The notes under the pieces are model-generated. The model did not search any database and was not told the DNA's origin. It worked only from the letters and a program-made list of their open reading frames with translations. This document shows positions 11,236-23,464 of a stretch of 64,000 bases of DNA, one piece after another. Source of the stretch: Cyrtodaria siliqua (taxonomy: Eukaryota > Mollusca > Bivalvia > Adapedonta > Hiatellidae). The translations under genes were made by a program, and so were the position numbers. The stretch's first letter is position 1, and each line of letters opens with the position of its first letter. The stretch is taken from positions 1 to 64,000 of the forward strand of contig JAWPHD010001284.1 of assembly GCA_037043455.1 (NCBI GenBank). The letters run 5' to 3'.

Positions 11236-12692
11236 TCCTTGTCCGTCGGACGTACGTAACGTCGTCCGTACGTCCGACCGTCCATACTTGTTTCCGTCCG
11301 TCAACAGTTGCGTATTCCGGACGATAACTCCGAAACCATTACACCTACATTGATGAAACTTCATAGGTTCATTGCCTTAGGTAAGAAGAGGACCCTATTG
11401 TTTGTGGGGTCAGTAGGTCAAAGGTCAAGGTCACCATGGCCTTATGTAGACATGCATTCCGGATGATAACTCCGAAACTATTACACATACACTCATGAAA
11501 CTTCATAGGTACATTGCCCTAGGTGAGGGGAGGACCCTATTGTTGTGGGGTCAGTAGGTCAAAGGTCATGGTCACCATGACCTTTTATAGACAAACGCAT
11601 CCCGGATGATAACTTCGAAACCATAAACCTAAACTCATAAAACTTGAGGATTCTTATTGTTTTTTGGGGTCAGTATATCAAAGGTCAAGGTCACCGTTAC
11701 CTTATATAGAGCCTTCCGGATGATAACTTCGAAACATAAACTCCTACACTCAGGAAACGCCACATATGCATTGCCCTAGGTAAAGGGGAGGATCCTGGTT
11801 GTTACTGGGTTTAGTAGATCAAAGGTCAAGGTCACCATGACCTTATATAGAAAAACGTATTCTGGACGATATCTTCGAAACCATAACATCTACACTCATG
11901 AAACTTCAAAGATATATTGCCCTGGGTAAGGGAAATAAGCCTTTTGTTTTAGGGTGCCATTAGGTTAAAGGTCAAGGTCATAGTGACCTTATATGGAAAT
12001 ATGCATTCGGCACAAAAACTTCAAAATCATTACTCGTACACTCATGAAAGTTTAAAATTGCATTGCCCTTGGTGAGTGGAGGAACGATGTTGTTATTGGG
12101 GCCAGTTGGTCAAAGGTAACGGTAACATTGACCTTATATGGAAATATGCATTCCGCACAATAACTTCAATATCATAACATCTACACCCATACAACATCAC
12201 AGGTATATTGCCCTAGGTGAGAGGGGGAACTCTGTTCCATTTGGGGCCAGTAGGTCGAAAGTCAAGGTCACTGTGACGTTATATTGAAATATGCATTCCG
12301 CACAATAACTTCAAAACCGTAACACCTACAGTCATAATTCTTCAGACGTTCTTTGCACTATGTGTGAGGAGGAACAATGTTGCTTTTGTGGTCAGTAGGT
12401 CAAAGGTCAAGGTCTGAATCACAATTATATGGAAATATTAATTCAGTATAATAACCTCAAAACCGTAACACCTCCACTTATAAAACTTCATAGGTATATT
12501 GCTCTAGGTGAGAGAACGAGCTCTGTTGCATTTGGGGTCAGTAGGTCAACGGCCAAGGTCACTGTCACCTTATATAGAAAATGCATGAGGTTAACTTCAA
12601 ACTTGAAATACCTACATTTTTAAAATTTCATACATACATTACCCAGGGTGAGTGGAGAAACAGTAATGTTTTTGGGGTCAGTAGGTCAAAGG
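11210..12692 (+). repeat. 145-bp tandem array (+ orientation) with GTCCGT head
   Basis: The head carries TTATCCTTGTCCGTCGG and repeats of GTCCGTACG. About nine to ten degenerate units follow. Each reads roughly: CATTCCGnAnnATAACTTC, ACACCTACACTCATGAAAC, TTCATAGGTACATTGCCCT, GGGGTCAGTAGGTCAAAGG, then TCAAGGTCACCATGACC. The best unit contains three AGGTCA half-sites at 11415-11433. The array breaks off at 12692 within AGGTCAAAGG, where a solo LTR is inserted, and resumes at 14256. Reading frames here are spurious. Confidence 0.9.
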
Positions 12693-14255
12693 TGTCACAA
12701 AATGTCACGGGTAGAGCGTACTGGTCGCATATAGCTCTTGTATCGGTTACACCCAAAATCTATTGTTCGAGTTGAAACAATTTCACAATATTCATGATCT
12801 ATTCATGTAACACGTAAAAGCGTGCACATTTTAAGTGGCCGCCAGAGAGGCCGTGTCATAAGTTTAGTTTTGTGCTAATGCATGTAAACGTATAGGTATA
12901 TTTTCCTTAAACGGCAAAATTGTATAAGGGCCTCGCGTGTAGATTCAATACTGTAGATTTAGCCACGTTTGTCACGGACTGAACGGGGCAAATAATGATT
13001 TGGGCGTAATGTTTGCTATAAAACCCATTGTCTTCTAGCTATCGCCGGGATCATCGATAGTACTTTGTTGGAACAGAGATTGGACGGCAAATTTCACAGG
13101 CAACATGTGGTTAGTAATTTTATTAAACTTTTATCGTATATTTGTATTCAGTGGGCGGCGCCATCTTGTTTGGCGGTTACGACATCCGGTTAGCATTGAT
13201 GTTTCTCAAACATAACTTTAGACTAGCATATGATTTTGAAGTTACTATATTAGATGTAATTGTTGTAATTGATCATTAATTGTAAAACAATATTAATTTG
13301 ATAACAGTGGATAATAGGTGCATTAGTTAACGTTGGCGTATAACTCGGTGATTGTAATACACGATTGTTAACATTAGTTAACAATGAGATGAGTGACAAG
13401 AATAAATGCGTGCATGCATAACTCAGTGAGTGTAATATATGAGTAATTTGATCATGTTTATATTACATGTATTAGGGGCATTGATTAACAGCGACGTACA
13501 TAGCGTATACATGGCGTTGTAGAAAATGTATACATGGCTACTCATCATTAGTACAGCTTACATATATTGATTGAATAATGATTTGTTTGGCTAATGATAA
13601 TTATATAAGATTGGTATGTTTGTCAACCGACATCTAAAACGTATGTATAATTACAGCCTAAGCCATCCAGGATATAAGCCACCCAGGATATAAGCCATCC
13701 AGGGTTGGAGTAAGCCATCTAGGTTTGGATATCCAGGAGTGGAGCTAAGCTTCCACGACTAACGTTACAAGCGGTGGAGACGGTCCCCGTACCTGCGCAG
13801 CCAGGTTTTACTAACGACAACCCCCGGGACACAAGGTGGGCCCGTTACCAGTCCTCACTGGAGGAATATCATTCACAATCTCAGTGGAGATTAACTATCA
13901 TTGCATCGCGTCATCAACCCTTACAGAAGGCATTTGATGACAATCATCCATTGAATTCGCGCATCATCATCTTCATGAGCTCTCGCGCATCACAGTTATC
14001 GCGCTAGATCAACATTGTTATAGCTTTAACAACACTTTAGTGTCTTAGACATTCAGTATTTATAACAATACTAAGAACGTCTTGAACGTTCAGGAGAACA
14101 TTCTTTTCATAGTTCATTTGTGTATTCGCTTGTTTTTTTAGATAATTGTATATATATTAAACATATTTTAAAAGTTGCATTAAACTTATGTAAATGCATT
14201 CACCGTCATTGATTCTTTCCTGAGTTAGCCCAACCACTAAGGTCATCCTGTGACA
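12693..14255 (+). mobile_element. Solo LTR, 1563 bp, with 5-bp target duplication
   Basis: This block splits a unit of the 145-bp array. It begins TGTCACA and ends TGTGACA, perfect inverted termini of the TG...CA type. It is flanked on both sides by AAAGG (12688-12692 and 14256-14260). These are the standard signs of LTR-retrotransposon integration. No gag-pol lies inside, so it is a solo LTR left by LTR-LTR recombination. Candidate signals are TATAAA at 13017-13022 and ATTAAA in the 14150-14160 region, suggesting + transcription. A 77-residue frame at 13774-14007 has no recognisable identity. A second, 5'-truncated copy of the 3' end lies at 45422-45585. Confidence 0.88.
13658..13735 (+). 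repeat. Short AAGCCATCCAGGATAT repeats inside the LTR
   Basis: Four imperfect units of about 18-19 bp built on TAAGCCATCCAGGATA. They lie within the solo LTR, where short subrepeats often mark regulatory segments. A function is not shown. Confidence 0.65.
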
Positions 14256-14885
14256 AAAGGTCAAGGTCACCATCACCTTACATGGAAGTATAAATTCCAC
14301 ATGTTAACTTCAAAACCGTAACACCTAGACTCATGAAATGTCATAGGTTCATCACCCTTGTTGAATGCCGGATGGGGTAAAAGGTCAATGTCACTGACCT
14401 TATATGGAAATATGGATTCCACATGATAACTTCATAACTGTAACACCTACACTCATAACACTTCAAAGGTACATTGCCCTAGGTGAAAGGAGGAACCATA
14501 TTGATTTTTGAGGCCAGTAAGTCAAAGGTTAAGGTCACCATGACTATATATGGAAATAGACATTCCATCTGATAACTTCAAAACCATAAAACCCACATTT
14601 ATGAAACTTCATAGGTACATTTCCTTTGATGCAATGGGTAACCCTATAGATTATGGGTCAGTGTGACAAAGGTCAAAGTGGCCATGACCTTATATGCAAA
14701 TAAGCATTCCCCGCGATAACTTCGAAACTGTTAAACCCACACTCAAGAAATTTTATAGTTATATTGACTTTGGTGAGAGGAGGAACCTTATTGCTTTTGG
14801 GTCATTTGGTCAAAGGTCAAGGTCACCGTGACATTATATGGAAATAGGCATGTCCTGGAAAAACTTCGAAACTATAAAGAAAGAT
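14256..14885 (+). repeat. Continuation of the 145-bp array after the LTR
   Basis: The array resumes exactly after the LTR with AAAGGTCAAGGTCACCATC and runs for about four more degenerate units, each ending in a TCAAAGGTCAAGGTCACC-like block. It ends where a PLE-type retroelement tail begins. Confidence 0.85.
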
Positions 14886-15322
14886 AAACATATCGGACAG
14901 GGAAAGCAGCATTCAGGAGACGACAGTCACCACAACACACAAATACAAACACGCAAACAGACAAACGAGAAGGCTAAAGTAATAATAAATGCAAACGACA
15001 TCACAAACATAAAAAGAGAATAAACCATTAATGGCACGACAAGAAAGATCATAGACAAACATCAATGGGCTTTAGGTAGGCGTCATCAGAGGGTCCACAG
15101 CCTGTCCGGTCATCGGGTCAAAAAGGAAAGTATAGTGGCGAACTGTAAAACGGTCCACCACCAAGCATGCAGTACGTTGCAAAATCATTAATGATAGGGT
15201 CATAACCTCTTTTGATCAACTTTTTAACAAGTTTAACAAAGATAGTATGAAAATGATCATGGCCAAGAATATTACGAAATTTATAAATCACATCACCATA
15301 GAAGTCAGGTTGTGATAGTCAC
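14886..15322 (-). mobile_element. PLE-type retroelement 3' fragment
   Basis: Read on the minus strand this gives the end of the RT-family protein (the equivalent of SQPSFYGDVVYKLRKL, degraded) and then the family 3' UTR ending near CGGACAGGGAAAGCAGC. The UTR portion closely matches the insertion at 62254-62416. The middle of the UTR (the GGGCTACCGCCTTGG part) is missing here, so the piece is internally deleted. It sits between two satellite arrays. Confidence 0.65.
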
Positions 15323-15419
15323 CTACACTCATGAAACTTCATTGCCCTTGGTAAAAGAAAATATTGTAGTTCATTAGGGTAAGCAGGTCAATGGTCAAGG
15401 TCTCTCGCTATGACCTGTT

Positions 15420-15700
15420 GAGATGTTGCATGTTTTTCATAGCAATTTTAATTTTATTTTTCTGAAACCACAAGGCACAGAGCTCTCACATATTAATATT
15501 AGCATCAGCTAATGGTCCTCTACCAAGTGTGTTTAAATGGTGACTATGGGTTCAAATTTGGTCCCGTCTCAGGCGTCACAGCTTTGTAGAGGAAAACAAA
15601 ATTAAAATATTCTTCTCTGAAATTACAAGAGCCAGATGTTAAATAGTTTGCATTTACTATAAGCTTAAGGTCCTTTACCAAGTTTGCTTAAACTTTAAAT
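15420..15700 (+). repeat. Two units of the 155-bp satellite
   Basis: Contains TTTCTGAAACCACAAGG, TTCTTCTCTGAAATTACAAG and TGGTCCTCTACCAAG, matching the family at 32935-33600. Degenerate and non-coding. Confidence 0.7.
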
Positions 15701-16084
15701 ATATATCGATATCAAAATTAACCGTGTGTTTCTAGATCTGAGATTGCGCACTGGCAAGATAAGCCAAAGACCGTGGATTTGAGTACCGTTTTATTCACGT
15801 CTTTTTTACTTGTTGTACTTTAAACAAAATGGTACTATATTTCGGATTTTACTATCTACATGAAAACGTTGCAAACTTCTTCAGTAACACCATAACGTTT
15901 TTAGGGGGTAAACAAGTTAATAGAATACATTGAACTGTCTTTTTTGGATAGAAATACATATTTTTCATATCAGTTTGAGTATTTTAATTACATCCAGTAA
16001 TTAAATAAGTGTTCAGTGTTCATTTGAAACGATTATGATATGAGAAATTTAGAAATCGTTACACATGTTAAATGCAAAATAAAG

Positions 16085-16330
16085 TTTATTGCAGTCTCGT
16101 TTTGATTAAGCGTTTGACAATGTTTACTATCGTTCACGCACTCTAGCCCCGGGTTGAACAGAAGTCTATATTTAAAATGTCAACAGTATGAACATTTGAG
16201 CCATCTCGAAGACGGTATGCATATAACGGTGAACATGCAACATTCAATGAGGTATTTTCTTAAAATTGTCATACAGTTCCATGGCCAGCGGCGTATGGTC
16301 CCATTTTCTAACAATATGCTTTAAATACTC
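16085..16330 (+). repeat. Dispersed ~250-bp repeat with hairpin head (diverged copy)
   Basis: Starts GCAGTCTCGTTTTGATT and continues with CACGCACTCTAGCCCCGGG, ACGGTGAACATGCAACATTC and GCGGCGTATGGTCCCATTT. All of these recur, inverted, at 34840-35085. The right hairpin arm has decayed here. The repeat class is unknown. Confidence 0.65.
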
Positions 16331-16520
16331 TAAACGAGAAAGCAATGGGCGAAATAAGCAACTGGAATTTAATTGGGAGAAGAGAATATAAAGCCTGCGT
16401 ATCATTAGTAACAGCTAAAATACAAAATTAATTAGCGGACAACATATCCTAATTAAACAATGCTTAGAACCAGCTATTCAAAATTAAAGTAAGGAAACAC
16501 TAGTATATCTTTATTTAAAT

Positions 16521-16525
16521 CTCTC

Positions 16526-16565
<40 letters not shown>
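16521..16565. repeat. (CT)n microsatellite
   Basis: Uninterrupted CT dinucleotides apart from one CG interruption. Confidence 0.95.
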
Positions 16566-16751
16566 CACAAGAAGAATACTAGGCCAAGATGGAGCGAAGC
16601 GATATTCTATCAAATTTAAAATTGAATTAAAAGAAAGTATTTACAGATGTTTTCCGTTGTTTAAACAACTTAAAGTTTGGGGTTGGCAATATCACGGTCA
16701 GATCCGCCGTTTCAGCATATCTTTCAAGCAGATTTATAATCATAGTTTCAT

Positions 16752-16842
16752 CATGCATGATATATTTTTTATTGTCAATGGTTTTAAAATAAAAAACATG
16801 CATGAATATATTTTTTATTGTCAATGGTTTTAAAATAAAAAA
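16752..16842. repeat. 45-bp tandem duplication
   Basis: CATGCATGA starts at 16752 and 16797, and both are followed by ATATATTTTTTATTGTCAAT-like sequence. The units are nearly identical, so the duplication is recent. Confidence 0.9.
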
Positions 16843-17149
16843 TAAAATACTAGTGTTATTATAACATATACAATCTAATGAATAAACCAGAATACAAACA
16901 GCCAGCCTTTAATGGGGCACACTGGTACCTTGAAGTTTGTATCAAACATTAAAATTTACATCTCGATTTATTGTTCTAGTATTATTTTGACTTGAAACCT
17001 GCGTGCATATAGTTAAATCATATTTTGAGTTTTCATTTTCCCTTCGTTATTCTAGTAAATGGTTAAATGTATTATTAGTGAAGAAACTTCAGCAGTTATT
17101 AATAGGTAAGCATAACTTTCTTTGAATTAATATAATAACTTAATTAAAA

Positions 17150-17460
17150 AGGGAACCCCCTGGAAGAAACAAAGACAAAGACGAGGTATAAATAGCAGAA
17201 TCGGTTTTATTGAGTCTGTTTATGAGAGGTAACCAACGCTAGTGTAAATGTCAATAAATAATGAAAAGTGGATCCCTTGGAAGCAACAAACAAAAACATA
17301 GATGCAAGTAGCAGTCTCTGTTTTATTGAGTCTGTTCATGAGAGGTAATGTATAGTTCAACTCTCACACCTCCTAGCACCGGCTTGAGCGATATTTTACT
17401 TTAAAGCCACTTAGAGTTGGCCTGATGATCCCAAAAGGATCAGTAAGTAATAGCACAACT
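17150..17460 (+). repeat. Tandem hairpin-bearing repeat, second locus
   Basis: Two units about 106 bp apart carry the hairpin motif in decayed forms: CAGAATC/GAGTCTG (17206-17228) and CAGTCTC/GAGTCTG (17312-17334). Both sit after a segment like TGGAAGAAACAAAG. The sequence then continues CCTCCTAGCACCGGCTTGAG and CCCAAAAGGATCAG, matching 4660-4735. Confidence 0.7.
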
Positions 17461-17629
17461 GATTTGTAGTTATGTCAAAATAAACTCCCAGGACGCTTCG
17501 AGCTTTAAAAAAATCAAATTTTGCATGTGTCGTTTTAAATATAGAAATGTTAAAGCATTTAATGTATAAGGAAATAATGATTTTATATTTGTTTTCAGTA
17601 ATTTGAATATGCATGTATGCTATGTTGCT

Positions 17630-18470
17630 ACAATATGTATATTGAAAACATGCACATATTGACTCAAAGAGACAATTTAAAAAAAGAAAGATTATCGGTA
17701 TGAAATGAATAAATGGTGTTTTTTATCAGGTTCATATGAATTGTGTATTTGCATTTAAATTTAGCCGCGTGTTACCATTGTTTATCAAAACGTTTGGTCT
17801 GGAAATGTCGACGCCTCGGCTGGTTGTTGTTACTAAATCATAAATATTAATTTTAAATTGGGTTTATATTGCTACATGTAACAGGTGTACATATAATGTA
17901 TGTGTGCGTCGATCACAAAAAAGCATCATTTAGAGACTTAAAGCATCATATGGAATAATAATAACGATTTACACAATAAAACTAGCCTCGAGTTTTGCAG
18001 GCCTAAGCTTGGCATTAACGATAATCAAATCGTATGTAGCATGGGGCCTAGTGCTTCTTAGTTTGCACATTGAAAATGAAACTGAAACGCTTGATGACGG
18101 TTATAATCATATTTAGATTGACACCCATAACAATTTGAGATCACTTCCAGACCCTTTAGGACAAAAAGACTAAAATACAGCAAATAAAGTCAGCTTATTA
18201 TAATATTTAATCAAGTAAAAAGTTGGCGAATACGTATTTCTTTAAAAATTCGTTTGGTATCAAAAATGGGAACAATATACGAGAACATGAAGCAACTATA
18301 TAGATTCTTCACTCAATTACTTATATTGCATAGTTGTAGCTAAAGCTCGGTTTCGGTTTCTAAACATAGATGGTGAAATTTTCCTGGATACCAACTTAAG
18401 AAAGGAACAATTAACTTAAGGAATAATATTATCTTACAATAGTTGTTAGGTAAGATGTTAACTAATAGTT
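17630..18470. other. AT-rich DNA without identifiable genes
   Basis: No reading frame, repeat family or RNA gene that I can support. Confidence 0.45.
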
Positions 18471-18479
18471 AATATAGAA

Positions 18480-18560
18480 GTCGAACAGATAATGTAGCAT
18501 TGAATGACCACAGTCAACTAAAAGCACACATACAACAAAAACAATAACTAAAATGAATTA
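18480..18560 (-). mobile_element. 3' end of the minus-strand PLE-type relic
   Basis: TCGAACAGATAATGTAGC matches the family 3' end seen at 26564 (TCGAACAGGAAATGCAGC) and 27256. It is separated from the rest of its own element (21165-23215) by the 2.6 kb TIR element. Confidence 0.65.
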
Positions 18561-18561
18561 A

Positions 18562-21161
18562 AGTCAAGATCACTGTGGTATACCGTACCCTGGATATTGC
18601 TATGTACAGTGAGTATTGGTGAGTATTATCATTTTATTTCGCGACGCCGGAGATCGAACGAGGGTAAGTTCAGTTTCAATTTTTAGTGTTTTTTTAGTTT
18701 GTTTGATATAAATTTGATAAAAAATTAAATCATTTGATCATTTTCCTAGTCCCTGAAAACCCGAAAATGTTTCGATATTGCTTAAAAAGGTAATAATAAG
18801 GCAAAACTCGGCTCTTTACTCACGCAATAAATAAACTAGGGTCTGTCAAATTTGATTTTTTTGTTTATATTCTTCCGTAAACGAAAAACTTGAATCGAGC
18901 AAATTGTGATCCCGGCATCAGAGTTTATGTTGTAAATGTTTAATCAACAAAGGAATCACAGATGACAGTGCATTTATATAATAAATATGCATGTCAGTGT
19001 ACCGAGTATTGTTTTGGTGTTGCTCGCCGGTGTCACGAGTATTGCTTTCAAGTGTACCGAGTATTGGCCATTAATATTGAGTAAATGCAAGGAGTACCTA
19101 CAGAGTATATACCACATTCAATGTTAAATATAAATTAGTGTGTATACTTATTGACAGTGTATATGCAAAGGAAGCATTTCGAAGTTGTGTGACCTACGTG
19201 GCTATTACAGAATATCCACAAAATCGTTATCAAATGCAGAAATTTTGTTTGTTTTGAGTGTGGTATTGAAGCAGTGGTTATTTGTTAAAAAACTAGTCCA
19301 TTGGTTGTTGAGCGGATCTTATCTAGAGGGTTTCATTGTATCCAGAAATCGTCCACATACCAAACATTTTGTAATGTCCAAAAGGGCGTGTGTTTATTGT
19401 CCTGGAGTGGGTCTTTTCAAACTACTGGGGGTTTCAAGAAACATTGTGTAAGGGTTTGATTCATTTTTGAGACAAATCTTAATAAATATATTGATTTTTT
19501 ATAGGTGGTCATATTGTGAATATTGTATTTGTCCAATTTGTTTATTTTACGCTGGTTTAAATAATATTTTTGATCTAAGGCGAGCATGCTACCATCACAC
19601 TACGGCGGATCACTAAGTGTTGTAAATGTTTGTCCGATGAAAGCCATATGACTGAAATAAGTGACATCAACACATATCTAAGCTATGCATTGCATTGACG
19701 GATGTAGTGTGGTCTTTATATTTATACCGGACCCTCATGGAATAACATCCACAGCGTCCAATGTCTACGTGAGTTTAAGAGAATTCTTAATTCCCTGATG
19801 ATCTGAACACACGGACCCCCTCTGGATCCGCGGTTAGGACCACTACCACGTGGGATTTCAAAAATATAAGGTATGTTTTATTAAAATCACAATGAAAGCA
19901 GACGTTCGTACGGTTTTGGACCCCTTCTGGAATATAGAAGACACCCTTTGGGAAAAATTCATGAATCCGCGACTGTAATGATCGAATTAATAAAAACCTT
20001 TCATTGAACATTCAGGCGATCAGAATTTTTTTTAACTATACTGACATGGAGTATAGAAGAACTTCTGAAGCATTTGACACTTGCAATTGCTTTCGAAAAT
20101 TGATTATTTTATTGCAATACCCATCCATAGATGGGGGTGTAACCCCTCCCCTATGAGTAACGAGAATTCCCTAAAATTAAGGGCGATTACTGCGTACATT
20201 TAATTTCGGGACACGAGACTGACCGGGTACTGATTTCTCCACATTTTGCGTCGGGCGAGTACTGCGCACCAGTACTGAATACTCTCTAAAATCAGACTGA
20301 ATACTGCGTACAAAAAAGGGATGTCACCCTAATAGGTACGACTTGACATTAACAGTGACAAACCTGCAGCCAAGCATGAGTCGCCTAGGTCCGAGGTTAT
20401 TAGCATATATGTTTTACCATACACAATAAAGAATTTTTATCAGTCTTTGCCAATTTTAATTACCAATTGATCAGTGAAACTCATGTTTCTCTTTACCTCT
20501 TTATCGGTCATATCATCTTTTTTAAACGATTTTTTAAAGTATTTTTATACATATCATATAACAATATATTTTCAGCAAAATGAAATGACTTAATCGATAA
20601 GTAGATATAAGAAACAGACAAAAGTTATCGTTTTACCATTCTAATTTACTCATTAGGTTGTACAATACTCGGTACACTGACGTTGAGCTAGAATGCAATA
20701 CTCGGCACACACTAAATCAATACTCGGTACACTTGATTGTATCTTTTTTTACCTAATAGTATATCTTTTTTGTACTTTCATAATTTTTTCAGAAATTTGG
20801 ACTAAGCTACTTGGTTTCAGGGATCACAATTTGCTCGATTCAAATTTTTCGTTTACGGAAGAATATAAACAAAAAAAATCAAATTTGACACACCCTAGTT
20901 TATTTATTGCGTGAGTAAAGAGCCGAGTTTTGCCTTCTTATTACCTTATTAAGCAATATCGAAACATTTTCGGGTTTTCAGGGATTAGGAAAATGATCAA
21001 ATGATTTAATTTTTTATCAAATTTATATCAAACAAACTCAAAAACACTAAAAATTGAAACTGAACTTACCCTCGTTCGATCTCCGGCGTCGCGAAATCCA
21101 ATGATAATACTCACCAATACTCACTGTACATATCAATATCCAGGGTACGGTATACCATAGT
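18562..21161. mobile_element. 2.6 kb DNA element with long terminal inverted repeats
   Basis: The left end carries TGGTATACCGTACCCTGGAT (about 18576 on). The right end is its inverse, ATCCAGGGTACGGTATACCA (to about 21157). Inverted similarity runs for some 340 bp (18576-18920 against 20815-21157) with few mismatches, including TCCGTAAACGAAAAA and GCGACGCCGGAGATCGA. Inside that come repeats of GTGTACCGAGTATTG (about 19000-19070) and their inverse (20655-20735). The interior has no recognisable transposase; an 88-residue frame at 19185-19451 is unidentified. It is inserted in a PLE-type 3' UTR, with a possible 3-bp AGA target duplication. Confidence 0.85.
18985..19075. repeat. Subterminal GTACCGAGTATTG repeats (left)
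   Basis: Three spaced copies of an (A/C)CGAGTATTG core. The mirrored set lies at 20655-20735 as CAATACTCGGTACAC. Repeated subterminal motifs of this kind often bind transposase; here that is inference. Confidence 0.7.
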
Positions 21162-21164
21162 GAA

Positions 21165-23215
21165 GATATGACATCAAAAACACAAAAAGGTTGACAATAG
21201 GGCTACCGCCTTGGAACGGTGAGTGGGAAAATTGGCCACTGGGGGTTACAACCAGGTTCTAGGGTACACCATACCCCACTCTTACCTTATTGTCATCCCA
21301 ATAAAACGGGGCCTGTAAATAACAATATCCCCACCAGGTTATATCTCTAACAAATAATGCAGGATTAATATGCAATATAAGTATAACGCATACATTAGCA
21401 TGTACAGAAGATGTATGTATGAATATAAAAAAACATATAAACCCGCAAGGCAAAAACTTAATGACTTGCCAGAAGCCAGAGCAACAATAGAACGAACCAT
21501 TAAGACAAGACAAGACGCTACGTCCTTTAAGGATTTAGGTAGACGTCGTCATAGGGTCCACATTATATCCTGTCATCACACAATCAAAGAGGAAAGCGAA
21601 GTTACGAAGTGGACCCGCCACTAAATATACAGTACGTTCCAAAGTGATAGGGTCATAACCTCTTTTGTTAAACTGTTTAACAAGTTTAATAACGATTGTA
21701 TGAAAGTGATTATGACCTAGGGTCCTACGATGTTTGTAAATCATATCACCATTGAAGTCAGTGTTAGTCCTTGTCCCAGAAGAGTTATAAAATTAATTCT
21801 ATATTGTAAAAGTAGATCAGTGTTACGATAACACCATTTTTCAAAGGTAACGGTAACAATGATGGAGTAGCTTCTTAAACTCGACTAAAGACTCTAGAAA
21901 GACGAATAAGTTAAGAAGTATAAACCCCATAAGAAGTTGCTCGGAGTACATCCCAATCTAGGTGGTGATAATTAACAATATCAAAATTAAAATCATCTCT
22001 GTTGTCATATATATGTTTTCCATTTTCAAAAGAGATGTAAATCAAGAAAAGAAGCGGCATAATCAGAAAAATTAGCTGTGTTGAGTTCCTTAGGATAGAT
22101 AGTATTAACCATAGTAGAAAAGAAAGGATTGTCAATGTTCAATATGTCATCCTGATACCGAGAGTTGTCATTAAAGGCTTCTATTACATCTGAGTATCTG
22201 GACTTAACATGAAATGTCTTTCATAGAAATACAAAAACAAATCTGCGACAAGAGGTGCACAGTTGATACCCATTGGGATACCAACAATTTGTCTATCAAC
22301 AGTAGTTCCATATGTGACGAAAATTATATCCAATACGAATATTAGTTCCAATACGAATATTAGTGTTTCCCAAACCTCATGGCAATTCCACATACTTAGT
22401 GTAATTGTCCAAACTGCCTTCAGTAAAAACATTAAACGCGCTAATATTGTTACAGGCCAAAATGTATTTTTGTTGTCTCTAGCAAATCTTTTTTTTTTAA
22501 ATGAGAGCAATAAGTATTGTATTTGTTAAGTGGTGTGGTAAAGTTGTATATAGTCTTGAAAAAGCATAAGTACCCTTTGTTTATTGTAAATTATATCAAG
22601 AACGTATCAAGAATGGTAAATTGACCTAATATATTAATCTCAGAGTTGTCATAAGCTTTTGCACAATATTGTTTAACGTTATCTTTAACGGCAAGAAGTT
22701 TAACATTTGGAGATGTTCGTATTGGTGCAGATACTATAATTGAAAAGTAATCGGGCTTTATAAGACTGTTTATGTAATTTGAGAATCCATTACATATTTG
22801 GACGTTTGTTTTGCTTTTCGTCTACCCCAGCCTTGAAAGTCGTGCACTGGGCAATATACATGGAAACAACAACATCTTCTGTGGATTAAAATGCGTATAC
22901 AAATTAATGCTCCCGAGTTTTGGAGATAAAACATGGACGTAATGTAAGCGTCATACAATAAGTAAATTGTTAGCTTTATCAGCAGGAACTAAAACAAATG
23001 TATTATGAAATTCTTGAATTCCCGATTTTCTTTGCGGAACGAAAAGCTAGGCTCGGAGGAAGTAAAGAGGTATTATTATTAAACAAGTTAATAAGAGTAT
23101 CTAGCATTTTAAGAATTGACTTTTTTCCAAGTAGAAAGTGAATTCGGGTTCTCTACGACTTGAGCGATCTGATAAGAAAGTCAATTTTCTTGGTGTGTTC
23201 CGATTTATTACGATG
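21165..23215 (-). pseudogene. PLE-type reverse transcriptase relic (minus strand)
   Basis: On the minus strand, from 5' to 3', the frames give fragments of one RT protein. They are VLVPADKANN near 22960-22990, LYTTLPHHL near 22540, VGIPMGINCAPLVADLF (about 22240-22290), YDNRDDFNFDIVN (about 21980-22020), and a C-terminus ending in the CVMTG segment (about 21535-21744). These correspond to the ADK, IPMG and post-RT segments of the copy at 50.7-52.9 kb. The catalytic YLDD segment is not readable: the DNA between the IPMG and RDDF blocks is rearranged. Frameshifts and stops break it everywhere. Its 3' UTR (GGTTGACAATAGGGCTACC on the + strand) follows, then the TIR-element insertion. Confidence 0.75.
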
Positions 23216-23463
23216 ATGGAACAGGTTCTTTGAATTTAATAATGGACAGTCTCTTACATGTATAGCATATATGTGTAGTTGAAAATAACACCGTACAAGA
23301 GACGAAAGTGAATGAGGAAAACATCTAAATATATTTGTTGTACAGCGTAAAGAATGATTTCAATTTCAAATTCTAAATATAAACTGATACTTTTAGACAA
23401 AGACGTGGACCTTGTACTCAGAGTTGTTCGGTAATGTGATTCGATTGCTTTTCCTTGGTATGG

Positions 23464-23464
<1 letters not shown>

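Noticed and set aside
13774..14007. 77-residue frame in the solo LTR as a gene
   Set aside because: It lies wholly within the LTR, has no recognisable domain, and only the final ~160 bp of the LTR can be compared with a second copy.
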